Origin: Microbacterium sp. SCN 70-27 | Lineage (GTDB): Bacteria > Actinomycetota > Actinomycetes > Actinomycetales > Microbacteriaceae | Length of the DNA: 48,159 bases | Reading direction: 5' to 3' | Assembly: GCA_001724425.1 (NCBI GenBank) | Contig: MEEK01000019.1 | Coordinates: 1-48,159, forward strand | Part shown: positions 16,322-25,364 of the stretch, piece after piece | How the letters are laid out: each line of letters opens with the position of its first letter | How positions within the stretch are numbered: position 1 is the stretch's first letter | Notes under the pieces: model-generated | The model's database searches: none | Told to the model about the DNA's origin: nothing | Seen by the model: the letters and a program-made list of their open reading frames with translations, nothing else | Position numbers and translations under genes: made by a program

Positions 16322-18030
16322 GCGCGCACCCCCGCGCTCTGGGGGAGGGCTCGCGGTGCGAGGGTGACCACGTCGTCGGCGATCGTGCGGGCGGAGTGCC
16401 GGTGCGAGACGAGCAGGACCGTGGCGCCCTCGTCCGCGACCGCACGGACCGCCCGCCACAGGGTGGCTTCGGTGTCGGCGTCGAGCGCGGCGCTCGGTTC
16501 ATCGAGGGCGACGACGGAGGCGCGCCCCCGCAGGCGCCGGTACAGCGCCCGGGCGACGGCGACGCGCTGCGCCTGTCCGCCCGACAGACCGGCACCCTGC
16601 ACGCCCAGGTCGCGGGCGGGCTCGATCGCGCCCGCACCAGCCAGGTCGAGTGCCCGCATGACGATTGCATTGTCGGGCGCCTCGTCGCCGAGGGCGACGT
16701 TGGTGGCGACCGTGCCAGCGATGAGTCCGGGCTGCTGTCCCGCCCAGGCGAGCCATTCCGACGCGTGGAGGTCGGTGACGGGTATCCCGCCGACGCTCGC
16801 ATCGCCCTCGAAGCCGGCCGCGCCGCGCATCGCCGCGAGGAGGCTCGACTTGCCCGATCCGCTCGGGCCTTCGATGAGGGTGACGGTACCCGGCGCGGCG
16901 GTGAAGGACACCGGCGGCAGCAGGACGTCGCCCCGCCGGACGCGCAGATCGCGCACATCGAGGACGCCGTCGATCTGGCCGTCGAGGATCTGGGTCGCGC
17001 CGCGGATCACGCCCGGGACAGGCTCGGATGCCTCGATAGCGCGTGCCTCGTCGAGCACGGCGAACACGTCGTCGGTGGCCGCGACCCCCTCTGCGGCGGC
17101 GTGGAACTGCACGCCGACCTGACGCAGCGGCAGGTACGCCTCGGGCGCGAGCAGCAGGACGAACAGGCCCACCGAGAGAGTCAGCGAACCGTCGATCAGG
17201 CGGAAGCCGATCGACACGGCGACGATCGCGACTGAGATGGAAGCCAGCAGTTCGAGCGCGAATCCGGAGAGGAACGACACCCGCAGCACCCGCATCGTCT
17301 CGGTGCGGTACGTGTCGGTGACGCGCTCGATGGAGCGGACGGCGCGATGCTGGCGGCCGAACACCTTGAGCGTCGCGAGCCCCTGCACGGTGTCGGCGAA
17401 GCGGGCGGCGAGGCGGCCGAGCGTCTGCCACTGCTTCTGCTGCACGCCGCGGGTCGCCAGCCCGATGAGCACCATGAACAGGGGGATGAGGGGCAATGTG
17501 AGGAGCACCGTCAGGCCTGAGATCCAGTCCTGCCACCACATGACGGCGAGGATCACGGGCGTCGCGATGACGGTGAGGACGAGCTGCGGCAGGTAGCGGC
17601 CGAAGTAGGCATCCAGTGCCTCGAGCCCGCGCCCGGCGGTCACCGCGAGCCGCGCCGTGTTGCGCCCCGCGAGCCAGCCCGGTCCGAGCCTGCCGACCGC
17701 GGCGACGAGCGCCTCACGCAGCTGAAGCTGAACGCGCGCGGATGCCCGGGCGCTGAGCGCCTCGCGTACCCACAGCAGCACGGCGCGCGCCGCCACGACG
17801 GCCGCGAGCGCCGTCAACACGCCGGACAGCTCGCTCCACGGCATCCCGTCGATGACGCCCGTGATCGCCCGCGTGAGCAGCCACGCGAACGCGATGATGA
17901 CGGCGGTCTGTGCCGCACCGACGACGGCGATCGCGACGAAGAAGACCCGCGACGCCGACGCGTACCGCACGAGGCGCGGATCGACCGGGCGCGAGCGCGG
18001 ACGTTGGGTCGTGGAGGCGGCGTCCGGCAT
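16318..18030 (-). CDS. cydD: Thiol reductant ABC exporter subunit CydD
   Basis: A 570-residue half-transporter with a six-helix membrane domain and an ATPase domain. Walker A is GPSGSGKSSL, the signature LSGGQAQRVAVARALY and Walker B VVALDEPSAALD. The membrane part carries the CydD-type stretches RPVDPRLVRYASASR and VRSIERVTDTYRTETMRVLR. It forms a heterodimer with CydC, for which it is translationally coupled. GAGGATGGAGGG lies just before the ATG. Normally cydD follows cydB directly. Here the next upstream gene on this strand is an unrelated regulator with its own terminator, so cydDC must have its own promoter, which is not clearly visible in the short spacer. Confidence 0.94.
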   Translation of the reverse strand: MPDAASTTQRPRSRPVDPRLVRYASASRVFFVAIAVVGAAQTAVIIAFAWLLTRAITGVIDGMPWSELSGVLTALAAVVAARAVLLWVREALSARASARVQLQLREALVAAVGRLGPGWLAGRNTARLAVTAGRGLEALDAYFGRYLPQLVLTVIATPVILAVMWWQDWISGLTVLLTLPLIPLFMVLIGLATRGVQQKQWQTLGRLAARFADTVQGLATLKVFGRQHRAVRSIERVTDTYRTETMRVLRVSFLSGFALELLASISVAIVAVSIGFRLIDGSLTLSVGLFVLLLAPEAYLPLRQVGVQFHAAAEGVAATDDVFAVLDEARAIEASEPVPGVIRGATQILDGQIDGVLDVRDLRVRRGDVLLPPVSFTAAPGTVTLIEGPSGSGKSSLLAAMRGAAGFEGDASVGGIPVTDLHASEWLAWAGQQPGLIAGTVATNVALGDEAPDNAIVMRALDLAGAGAIEPARDLGVQGAGLSGGQAQRVAVARALYRRLRGRASVVALDEPSAALDADTEATLWRAVRAVADEGATVLLVSHRHSARTIADDVVTLAPRALPQSAGVRA

Positions 18031-18050
18031 CCCTCCATCCTCGCAGATCG

Positions 18051-18075
18051 CGCCTCTCCGGATCCCGGAGAGGCG
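18051..18075 (-). terminator. Hairpin terminator after the XRE-DUF2690 gene
   Basis: A perfect 11-bp stem (18051-18061 with 18065-18075) closes a 3-base ATC loop. It lies 32 bases downstream of the minus-strand regulator stop and 20 bases upstream of the cydD start. It therefore insulates cydDC from the regulator. No T-tail is present on the minus strand. Confidence 0.7.
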
Positions 18076-18082
18076 ATGCTGT

Positions 18083-18107
18083 CCGCGCCGCGCCGCGCCG
18101 CGCCGCG
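18083..18107. repeat. Simple tandem repeat (CCGCG) x5
   Basis: Five perfect copies of CCGCG lie immediately next to the stop codon (18108-18110) of the minus-strand XRE-DUF2690 gene. The tract is outside coding sequence and could vary in copy number by slippage. No function is assigned. Confidence 0.9.
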
Positions 18108-18947
18108 TCAGATGCAGATGGGATCGCCTGCGTCGACCGACTCGCCGCCGACCGTGTAGCTGCCGACGGCGCAGAGCAGCGTGTTCTCGGTCGGTCGGAC
18201 GATGAGAGGGGTATAGACGCCCTGCACATCACCCAGGCTCGCGGTCTGACGGAGCGGACCATTGGCGGCGGTCTCGGGGTAGAGGCTGACCGACACGGAT
18301 TCGTTCTCCCAGGCGTCGTACCGGGTGATGCGTGCCCACCCCGCGTAGCACTTGTTCGACCAGATGATCTCGATGAGGACGTTGTTTCGCTGCGCGCCGG
18401 TCGCAACCTTCGCGTCATCGACGCAGGGAGTCTGCGCCGCATCGAGGCCCGATGCCACGTTGATCTGAGCGCGTTCGTTGACGGCCTTCGGGAGCGCGGC
18501 GGCCACCTGGTCGCGGGTGAGTGTGGCGACCACCAGACCTGAGGTGACACCGCTGACGAAGCTGCCGACGAGGAGTGCCGCCGCGCACAGCACGATCGCC
18601 GTCCCGCGCCGCATCGTCCGGCGCGGGGCACGTGTGACCTCGACCTGAACGTCCGTACCGCGCGGGTCGATCGCGTGTGCGATGCGGTCGCGTCGGGCGA
18701 TCCAAGAAGCCGGGTCGCCGCCGCAGGCTCTGACCAGTCGATCGAGGGTTCGCGCCGTCGGCAGGGTCTTTCCTGCGAACGCCTCCGAGAGCACGGAGCG
18801 TGAGATTCCGGTCTCGCTCTGCAGGCGCACGAGGGTCGGGCTGTCGGCTTCCAGTCGTAGGGCGCGGAGATCTGCTGCCAGTAGCCCGGGCGAGTCCTCG
18901 GGTTCTGCGGCAGCATCCGGTACCGGTTCCGCGGCGAGTTCGGACAT
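18108..18947 (-). CDS. Membrane-anchored XRE-type regulator with DUF2690 domain
   Basis: A 279-residue three-part protein. An N-terminal helix-turn-helix (TLVRLQSETGISRSVLSEAF, residues ~38-57) is followed by one membrane helix (AIVLCAAALLVGSFVSGVTS, residues ~115-134). The extracytoplasmic C-terminal domain has paired cysteines and WSNKCYAGWARI, typical of DUF2690. AGGTGAG precedes the ATG. It would sense something outside the membrane and bind DNA inside. It is divergent from the type VII secretion locus, and the 273-base spacer contains TTCCGG repeats and an inverted repeat that are candidate binding sites. Control of the locus is inferred from position only. Confidence 0.88.
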   Translation of the reverse strand: MSELAAEPVPDAAAEPEDSPGLLAADLRALRLEADSPTLVRLQSETGISRSVLSEAFAGKTLPTARTLDRLVRACGGDPASWIARRDRIAHAIDPRGTDVQVEVTRAPRRTMRRGTAIVLCAAALLVGSFVSGVTSGLVVATLTRDQVAAALPKAVNERAQINVASGLDAAQTPCVDDAKVATGAQRNNVLIEIIWSNKCYAGWARITRYDAWENESVSVSLYPETAANGPLRQTASLGDVQGVYTPLIVRPTENTLLCAVGSYTVGGESVDAGDPICI

Positions 18948-19004
18948 TCGCTCACCTACCCCATTCGTTCGATGTCGGAGGGAGACGCCGACCTTCGCTA
19001 CAGC

Positions 19005-19021
19005 GTCCGGAGTTTCCGGAC
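19005..19021. promoter_or_regulatory. Inverted repeat, candidate operator for the XRE-DUF2690 regulator
   Basis: GTCCGGA-GTT-TCCGGAC is a perfect 7-bp inverted repeat, and TTCCGG recurs at 19014-19019 and 19023-19028. The cluster lies in the spacer between the membrane-anchored regulator and the giant surface-protein gene. Binding is inferred. Confidence 0.45.
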
Positions 19022-19068
19022 CTTCCGGTTCGGACTTTCTCGGACGGCGGACGTCACATCTCCACGAC

Positions 19069-19110
19069 TTGACTGTGCCCGGGACTCTCCGGCGGATACA
19101 TGGGTAATTA
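19069..19110 (+). promoter_or_regulatory. Candidate promoter of the type VII secretion locus
   Basis: A good -35 (TTGACT, 19069-19074) is followed after about 19-21 bases by an AT-rich patch, GATACAT and TAATTA, unusual in this GC-rich DNA. The exact -10 is ambiguous. It lies 110 bases upstream of the GTG at 19221. Confidence 0.4.
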
Positions 19111-19220
19111 TCCCCATACGTTCAGGCGAACTCCATGCGCTCTACTGAGAACGCCCGTCCCACGGGCAATGCACCTCACGTTTTGACGTTTTCTCGCGCA
19201 CCCGACACAGAGGAGATGCC

Positions 19221-22200
19221 GTGGCGCTGTTCGGCAGCATTCGACGCCACCGACTGACTCTCGCGTCCGCCGGGGTACTCGCCACGACTGCAGCCGTCGT
19301 CTCGACGTTGGCGACGATCTTCCCGGGTGTTCCCACCGCGGATCTCGAACTCGATGACGGCGGCATCTGGGTGACCAAGAGCAGCGACCTCCTCGTCGGC
19401 CACCTCAATCACCCGGCTCGCGTTCTCGACGGCGCCGTGCGCACGAGGTCGGCGGAGTTCGATGTGCTCCAAGCCGGCGGTGATGTCATCGTCCACGACG
19501 AGGCGACCGGAGCGATCACGCCGGTCGACCCGGCCGCAGTGTCGTTCGGGTCGGATGTCGCCGCTCCCGCCGGCGCGACGGTGGCTCTCGGGGGCGCAGG
19601 CGACGCGCGCGGAGCCGGCGCGACACGCTCGTCGACGGTGGCGGTCCTCGCCGCCGGCGATGTCTTCGTCGCGCCCTTCGCGCAACTCGGCTCCATGACG
19701 TTCGCGGAAGACACCGCGACGGCGTCGGTCGGCGACGGAGGGGCGGTCACCGTCAGCCGCGACGGGAGCCGCGTCTTCGCAGTGTCCCGCGGGGATTCGC
19801 AGGTGATCTCGCTGGATGCCACAGGTGCGAAGACCGGTGCGGATCCGTTGGCGAAGCTCCCTTCCGACGCCGAGGTCCAGATCACCGCTGTCGGCGAGAC
19901 GCCCGTCGTCTTCGACGCGGCGGCGGGGACCGCCTACATCGGGACGTCCGCCATCGCCGTCCCCGACGGTACGGGTGGGCGGCTGCAGACGGCCTCCGAT
20001 GGCGGTGATGCCGCGTACGTGTCGACGGCCCGTGCCCTCGTCCGCGTCCCGCTCGACGGTAGCGCGCCCGAGACGGTCCAGACGGTCGCCGAGGGGGCCC
20101 CGGGCGCGCCCATGGTCCTCGGCGGATGTGCGTACTCGGTCTGGAGCGGGAGTGGTGCCTTCGTCCGCGACTGCGCCGGAACCTCGGCCGATCAGTCCTT
20201 GACGATCACCGGCGTCGCGGCGAGTTCCCGGCTCGTCCTGCGCGCGAACCACCGGGCCGTCGTCGTCAACGACACGGTGGGCGGGACGGTGTGGGTTGTC
20301 GCAGATCAAGCGATCCGCGTCGACAACTGGGACGATGTCATCCCGCCGCCCGACAACAGCGGTGACGAAGAGAAGAGCCAGGAAGACACTCCGCAGAACG
20401 TCCTTCCCGAGCGTAGCGCGGAGAACCACCCACCGGTCGCGAAAGATGACGAGTACGGCGTGCGCCCCGGGCGGACGACCGTGTTGAGGGTCACGGAGAA
20501 CGACACCGACCCCGACGGCGACCTCCTGTCGGCGCGCCTGGACGGGGCGGCGCCGTCGGGATACGACATCGTGCCGGTGCTCGGTGGTGCCGCTCTCCAG
20601 ATCGCCGTGCCGTCCACGGCGTCGGGTCAGGTCTCTTTCCGCTACATCGTCGACGACGGCCGTGACGCGACGGCGAGCGCCACGGTGACGGTGACCGTGC
20701 ACGACCCGTCGGTGAACGAGCCGCCCCGGCAGCGGAAGGTCAACTCCTTGCAGGTGGAAGCGGGCGCGTCCTCGACCTACGGCGCCCTCGAAGGCTGGGA
20801 AGACCCGGACGGCGACGACATCTATCTGTCGCAGGCGACGGTTGAAGGCGGCGACACGATCGTGTCTCGTGCGAACGGGGTCATCGACTACACGGCCGCG
20901 AGCGGACAGACGGGACTGAAAGACGTCACTCTCGTCGTCTCGGACGGTCGTGAGCAGACCACCGGCAAGCTTCGCGTCGATGTGCGGCCGAAGGATGCTC
21001 TGCCTCCCGTCGCGAACGCCGACCGGGCGACGGCCATCGCCGGCATCCCGCTGACCGTCTACCCTCTCGTGAACGATCTGAGTCCGACAGCCGAGAAGCC
21101 GCAGCTGAAGAAGACCGATGTGCCGATGGGGGCGACGGTGACGCCCGATTACGCCGCGGGCACTTTCGACTTCCTCGCCGCCGCGCCCGGGACCTATTAC
21201 GTGCAATACCTCATCACTGTCGGGACGAACTCTGCGGCGGGCATGGTGCGCATCGACGTTCTGCCGGCGGATGCCACGGGTGCCGCCCCCGTCGCGGTGC
21301 GCGACATGGCGCTCCTCCCGACGGGCAGGTCCACCCTGGTCGACGTGCTCGCGAACGACAGCGACCCCGGCGGGAACGTCCTCGTGCTGCAGAGCGCCAC
21401 CATTGCACCGGGCAGCCCCGTCTCGGTCGAAGTGATCGAACACGCCATCATCCGCGTCACGGATCTCAGCGGGCTCGCCGCTCCGCTGACCTTCACGTAC
21501 GTGGTGTCGAACGGCGCTCAGACCGCGACCGGCGAGGTCACCGTCACGCCCATCAAGCTCCCCGAGAAGCTGCGACCTCCGGTGGCGGTTCCCGACGAGG
21601 CCGTCGTGCGTGCCGGCGACGTCGTGTCGATCCCGGTGCTGGCGAACGACTACCACCCGGACGGGGACGCATTCACGCTCCTCCCGGAGTTGGTCGACAC
21701 CGACCTGCCCGACCCCACCGCCGTCTGGGTCGACGGCGATCGCCTGCGGCTGCAAGCTCCGACCGAGCCCGGTACGTACTCCGTGCAGTACCAGATCATG
21801 GACTCGCAGGTGCAGAAAGCCGCAGCTCGCGTGCGCATCCAGGTGTCACCGAGCGAAGGCGCTGCGAACGTCGCGCCCCGCCCGAAGCCGGTCACGGCGC
21901 GCACCGTCGCGGGCACGACCGTGCGCATCCCGATCCCGCTCGAGGGCATCGATCCGGACGGCGATTCGGTCGAGCTTGTCGGCCTCGCCTCCAACCCCGC
22001 GAAGGGGCGCGTGACCACCGGTGACGCCTGGCTCACTTACGAGGCCTACCCCGACGCCTCTGGGCGCGACACCTTCACGTACACCGTGCGCGACCGCATG
22101 GGTGCGACCGCCGTGGGCACTGTGACCGTGGGCGTCGCCGCGCCCGGTGTGGAGAATCAGGCCCCGTACGCGGTCAAGGACGTCGCTCAGGTGCGCCCCG

Positions 22201-25200
22201 GTCGACGCGTCGCCGTGCCGGTGCTGGTCAACGATTCCGACCCGGATGGTGACGAGATCTCGCTGGTCGCCGATGGACTCACCTCTCCGGAGGGTGTCTC
22301 GGGCGCCAAGGTCGCCGGCGGTCGCGTCGTGGTGACCGCACCCGAGCAGCCCGGCGACTACACGTTCACCTACACGATCGTGGACACTTACGGGGCGACG
22401 GCGCAGGGTTCGCTGCTGCTGCAGGTGTCGTCGGATGCCGCATTGCAGGCGCCCGTCGCGCGTGATGACCGGGTCACGGCGGCGATGGTCGACTCAAGGC
22501 TCAAAGTCGAGATGTCCGTCCTCCAGAACGACGAGGATCCCGATGGGACGACCGACGATCTGAAGGTCGCCGTCGTCGCCGGCGATGCCACGGTGACTCC
22601 GGATGCCAAGGTGTCCGTCACCGTCGGCCCGACCGCCCAGATCGTGCGCTACAGCCTCACGGACATGGATGGGCTCACGGCACAGGCTTTCGTCTTCGTT
22701 CCCGGCCTCGACAATCTCCGCCCGGTGCTCTCCGACTCCGAGCCGATCGAGGTCGTCAGCGGTCAGACGGTCGCGATCGAACTGGCCGACCGGGTGCGCG
22801 TGCGACCCGGCCACGCCCCGCGGGTGTCGACGGTGGAATCCGTGAAGGCCGCGCATTCGAACGGAGCGGCGCTCGTCCAGGACGAAGACACCCTCGCGTA
22901 CACGTCGGCGGAGGGTTACTTCGGTGCGGACACCCTCGGCGTCATGGTGACGGACGGCACCGGGCCTGACGACGCGGAAGGTCTGTCCAGCTACATCACG
23001 ATTCCCCTCGTCGTGCTCCCCTCGAGCAACCAACCTCCGACCCTGAAGAATGCGTCGGTCACGGTGGCCCCGCAGGAGGACCCGGCGACGATCGACCTCC
23101 GCCGCCTCGCATACGACCCGGACAAGGGCGACCTCGAGAAGCTCGCCTTCCAGCTCGATGGGACGGTGCCCTCGGGCTACGAAGCGTCGATCGACGGGTC
23201 CGTTCTCAAGGTGTCTGCCGGTGGCGGGGTGAAGGTCGGCGACGTGCAGACCCTCACCGTCACCGCGGCGGACGGGTCCGCCACGTCGCAGCCCGCCACG
23301 GTGGCAGTCAAGGTGGTCTCCTCTCGCCGGCCTCTCGCGGTCGCGAACGACGATGTCATCGACCGTGCCGATCAAGGGAAGACACAGCGGGTCGACGTGC
23401 TCGCCAACGACTCCAATCCCTTCCCCGAACGCGGGGCGCTGACCGTCTTGTCGGCGCGCGTCGACACGGGTCGCGGAACGGCGGAGGTCGAAGGTGGCAC
23501 GGTCGTCGTGACCCCGGCATCCGACTTCTTCGGAACGATGATCGTGGCGTATCGCATCGCGGATGCCACGGGTGCGGCCGACCGCGAAGTCGAGGGTCGG
23601 ATCCGGCTCACGGTGCAAGGCAAACCCGAAGCGCCGGGAACCCCCACCGTCGGGGCGATCTCGGATCGCACGGTGGTGCTGACGTGGGGCACCCCGTCCA
23701 ACAACGGTGCGGAGATCACCGGTTACACGGTGACCTCGCAGAACGGCTATTCGAAGAAGTGCCCCGCGACGACCTGCACTCTCGACGGACTCACCAACGA
23801 CGTCGAATACATCTTCCGTGTGGTCGCCACCAACGTCGTCGGCGATTCCGAGCCATCCGGTCCGTCGGCCTCGGCGCGCCCCGATCAGCGACCCGATGCC
23901 CCTGTGGCGCCGACGCTCGTCTTCGGCGACCGCCAGCTGCAGGTCGCATGGACCGCGCCGCGGTCGACCGGATCCCCGGTGCTGAGCTACGAGCTCGAGA
24001 TCTCACCCTCACCCGACGCCGGTCCGTCTCGCATGACAGGCGTGACGGGGACGTCGCTCACCTGGAGTGGTCTGCAGAACGGGGTGCCGTATCAGGTGCG
24101 GGTGCGGGCGCTGAACCGGGCTCCCGAGCCGAGCGATTTCGGTATGTGGTCGACGCCGATGATCCCTGCCGCGGCACCGGATGCGCCCGGTCAGCCGGTG
24201 GCGCAGTACGCACCGTCGGTGGGTCAGCAGGCGCAGATCACGGTCGACTGGGCGGCGCCGCAGAACGTCAACGGCGACGCCGTCGACACCTACACGGTGA
24301 CCGCGACGGGCGGTGACGGTGGTGCGCGGTCGCAGACCGTCTCGGGCACGAATGCCGTGTTCACCGTGGGCACCAGCACGGCCGGCTATTCCTTCAGCGT
24401 CACGGCTCACAACAAGGCCGGAAACTCTGCGTCGAGTCCGGCGTCGGCTCCTGTTCGCGCCACCAATGCCCCGGACGCCCCGGCATCTGTGACCATCGCT
24501 GAGACGGGGGCCGCCGGACAGTTGAGGGTCACGATCACGCCGGGGTCGTGGAATGGCAACTCTCCGGGTGAGGTCTCGTGGCGTTGGTCCGGCACGAACT
24601 CGGGCGCTATCCAGGTCGAAAGCCAGTCGGCGTCGAGTGTGGTCGGGCTCATCAACGGTGCTGCGAACGGCCAGATGCAGTCGGTCGAGGTGTGGGGAGT
24701 GTCGGGCGTCAGCGGCAAAGACGGCGGGCACACGACCTCCAACCAGGCTTCGCCGTATGGACCCGTGAACCAACCTGGAGCGAGCGCCTCGCAGAACGGT
24801 CAGTCGGTGCTTCTGAGTTGGACTGCTCCCGCCGCGAACGGCCGTCCCATCGATCGGCTGGAGATCAGCATCAACGGCGGCGGCTGGGAGAACGTCGGGC
24901 CCAACAGCGGGAGCCGTGCGGTCGGCGACGGGTACAGCCAGAGCCACAGCATTCGAGTAAGGGCGTTCGACACCGTCGGGCAGATCAGCGCCGAAGCGAC
25001 CGCTGGGGCGCGCACTGTTGATCCTCCTGCGCGGACCTGGGTTACACAGGCCGGCTCGACGGTCACTTTTCACTGGGAGAACCTCCCACCCAACTCGTTC
25101 TCTTCGTCATACACATTGCGCTTTTGGGCCTATGGACGCGACCAGCACCCGGGCAGCTTCGCAAGTGACTATTGCGGTCCGTCAGCGGAAGCCAGTGCGC

Positions 25201-25346
25201 CGACGGCCAACCTGTCAGCCAGTAGTGGCGCCTTCAGCTTCACGTGCACGCGTGGCGCCGGTGCAGGTGGGTATTCGGTCGAGCCGTATGGAAGCGGAGG
25301 CTTCTACCTCGTGCATCTGAACGTCGGCGAGAGCAAAACGTACTAG
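19221..25346 (+). CDS. Giant membrane-anchored Ig-like/fibronectin type III surface protein
   Basis: A 2041-residue protein; the GTG start follows AGAGGAG. It has a basic tail and one membrane segment (LASAGVLATTAAVVSTLATI, residues ~12-31). Residues ~40-380 form a region of short beta-strand repeats resembling a propeller. About eleven Ig/cadherin-like repeats of ~95 residues follow (residues ~400-1465), many with VLANDSDPDGD-type loops that could bind calcium. Six FN3-like repeats (residues ~1467-2030) end the protein. It would reach far out from the cell envelope. Adhesion or a secretion-linked fibre is inferred. It is the first gene of the secretion-locus transcript, 18 bases from the MoxR gene. 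The last ~350 bases are less GC-rich than the rest. Confidence 0.88.
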   Translation: MALFGSIRRHRLTLASAGVLATTAAVVSTLATIFPGVPTADLELDDGGIWVTKSSDLLVGHLNHPARVLDGAVRTRSAEFDVLQAGGDVIVHDEATGAITPVDPAAVSFGSDVAAPAGATVALGGAGDARGAGATRSSTVAVLAAGDVFVAPFAQLGSMTFAEDTATASVGDGGAVTVSRDGSRVFAVSRGDSQVISLDATGAKTGADPLAKLPSDAEVQITAVGETPVVFDAAAGTAYIGTSAIAVPDGTGGRLQTASDGGDAAYVSTARALVRVPLDGSAPETVQTVAEGAPGAPMVLGGCAYSVWSGSGAFVRDCAGTSADQSLTITGVAASSRLVLRANHRAVVVNDTVGGTVWVVADQAIRVDNWDDVIPPPDNSGDEEKSQEDTPQNVLPERSAENHPPVAKDDEYGVRPGRTTVLRVTENDTDPDGDLLSARLDGAAPSGYDIVPVLGGAALQIAVPSTASGQVSFRYIVDDGRDATASATVTVTVHDPSVNEPPRQRKVNSLQVEAGASSTYGALEGWEDPDGDDIYLSQATVEGGDTIVSRANGVIDYTAASGQTGLKDVTLVVSDGREQTTGKLRVDVRPKDALPPVANADRATAIAGIPLTVYPLVNDLSPTAEKPQLKKTDVPMGATVTPDYAAGTFDFLAAAPGTYYVQYLITVGTNSAAGMVRIDVLPADATGAAPVAVRDMALLPTGRSTLVDVLANDSDPGGNVLVLQSATIAPGSPVSVEVIEHAIIRVTDLSGLAAPLTFTYVVSNGAQTATGEVTVTPIKLPEKLRPPVAVPDEAVVRAGDVVSIPVLANDYHPDGDAFTLLPELVDTDLPDPTAVWVDGDRLRLQAPTEPGTYSVQYQIMDSQVQKAAARVRIQVSPSEGAANVAPRPKPVTARTVAGTTVRIPIPLEGIDPDGDSVELVGLASNPAKGRVTTGDAWLTYEAYPDASGRDTFTYTVRDRMGATAVGTVTVGVAAPGVENQAPYAVKDVAQVRPGRRVAVPVLVNDSDPDGDEISLVADGLTSPEGVSGAKVAGGRVVVTAPEQPGDYTFTYTIVDTYGATAQGSLLLQVSSDAALQAPVARDDRVTAAMVDSRLKVEMSVLQNDEDPDGTTDDLKVAVVAGDATVTPDAKVSVTVGPTAQIVRYSLTDMDGLTAQAFVFVPGLDNLRPVLSDSEPIEVVSGQTVAIELADRVRVRPGHAPRVSTVESVKAAHSNGAALVQDEDTLAYTSAEGYFGADTLGVMVTDGTGPDDAEGLSSYITIPLVVLPSSNQPPTLKNASVTVAPQEDPATIDLRRLAYDPDKGDLEKLAFQLDGTVPSGYEASIDGSVLKVSAGGGVKVGDVQTLTVTAADGSATSQPATVAVKVVSSRRPLAVANDDVIDRADQGKTQRVDVLANDSNPFPERGALTVLSARVDTGRGTAEVEGGTVVVTPASDFFGTMIVAYRIADATGAADREVEGRIRLTVQGKPEAPGTPTVGAISDRTVVLTWGTPSNNGAEITGYTVTSQNGYSKKCPATTCTLDGLTNDVEYIFRVVATNVVGDSEPSGPSASARPDQRPDAPVAPTLVFGDRQLQVAWTAPRSTGSPVLSYELEISPSPDAGPSRMTGVTGTSLTWSGLQNGVPYQVRVRALNRAPEPSDFGMWSTPMIPAAAPDAPGQPVAQYAPSVGQQAQITVDWAAPQNVNGDAVDTYTVTATGGDGGARSQTVSGTNAVFTVGTSTAGYSFSVTAHNKAGNSASSPASAPVRATNAPDAPASVTIAETGAAGQLRVTITPGSWNGNSPGEVSWRWSGTNSGAIQVESQSASSVVGLINGAANGQMQSVEVWGVSGVSGKDGGHTTSNQASPYGPVNQPGASASQNGQSVLLSWTAPAANGRPIDRLEISINGGGWENVGPNSGSRAVGDGYSQSHSIRVRAFDTVGQISAEATAGARTVDPPARTWVTQAGSTVTFHWENLPPNSFSSSYTLRFWAYGRDQHPGSFASDYCGPSAEASAPTANLSASSGAFSFTCTRGAGAGGYSVEPYGSGGFYLVHLNVGESKTY

Positions 25347-25364
25347 GAACCGCAAGGAACAGAA

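Noticed and set aside
14693..17122. 809-residue plus-strand open frame
   Set aside because: Antisense to cydC and cydD, which have complete ABC-transporter motifs.
19176..21755. 859-residue open frame on the minus strand
   Set aside because: It is antisense to the giant Ig-like protein, is rich in Arg/Asp/His low-complexity sequence and has no domain. It results from high GC and codon bias.
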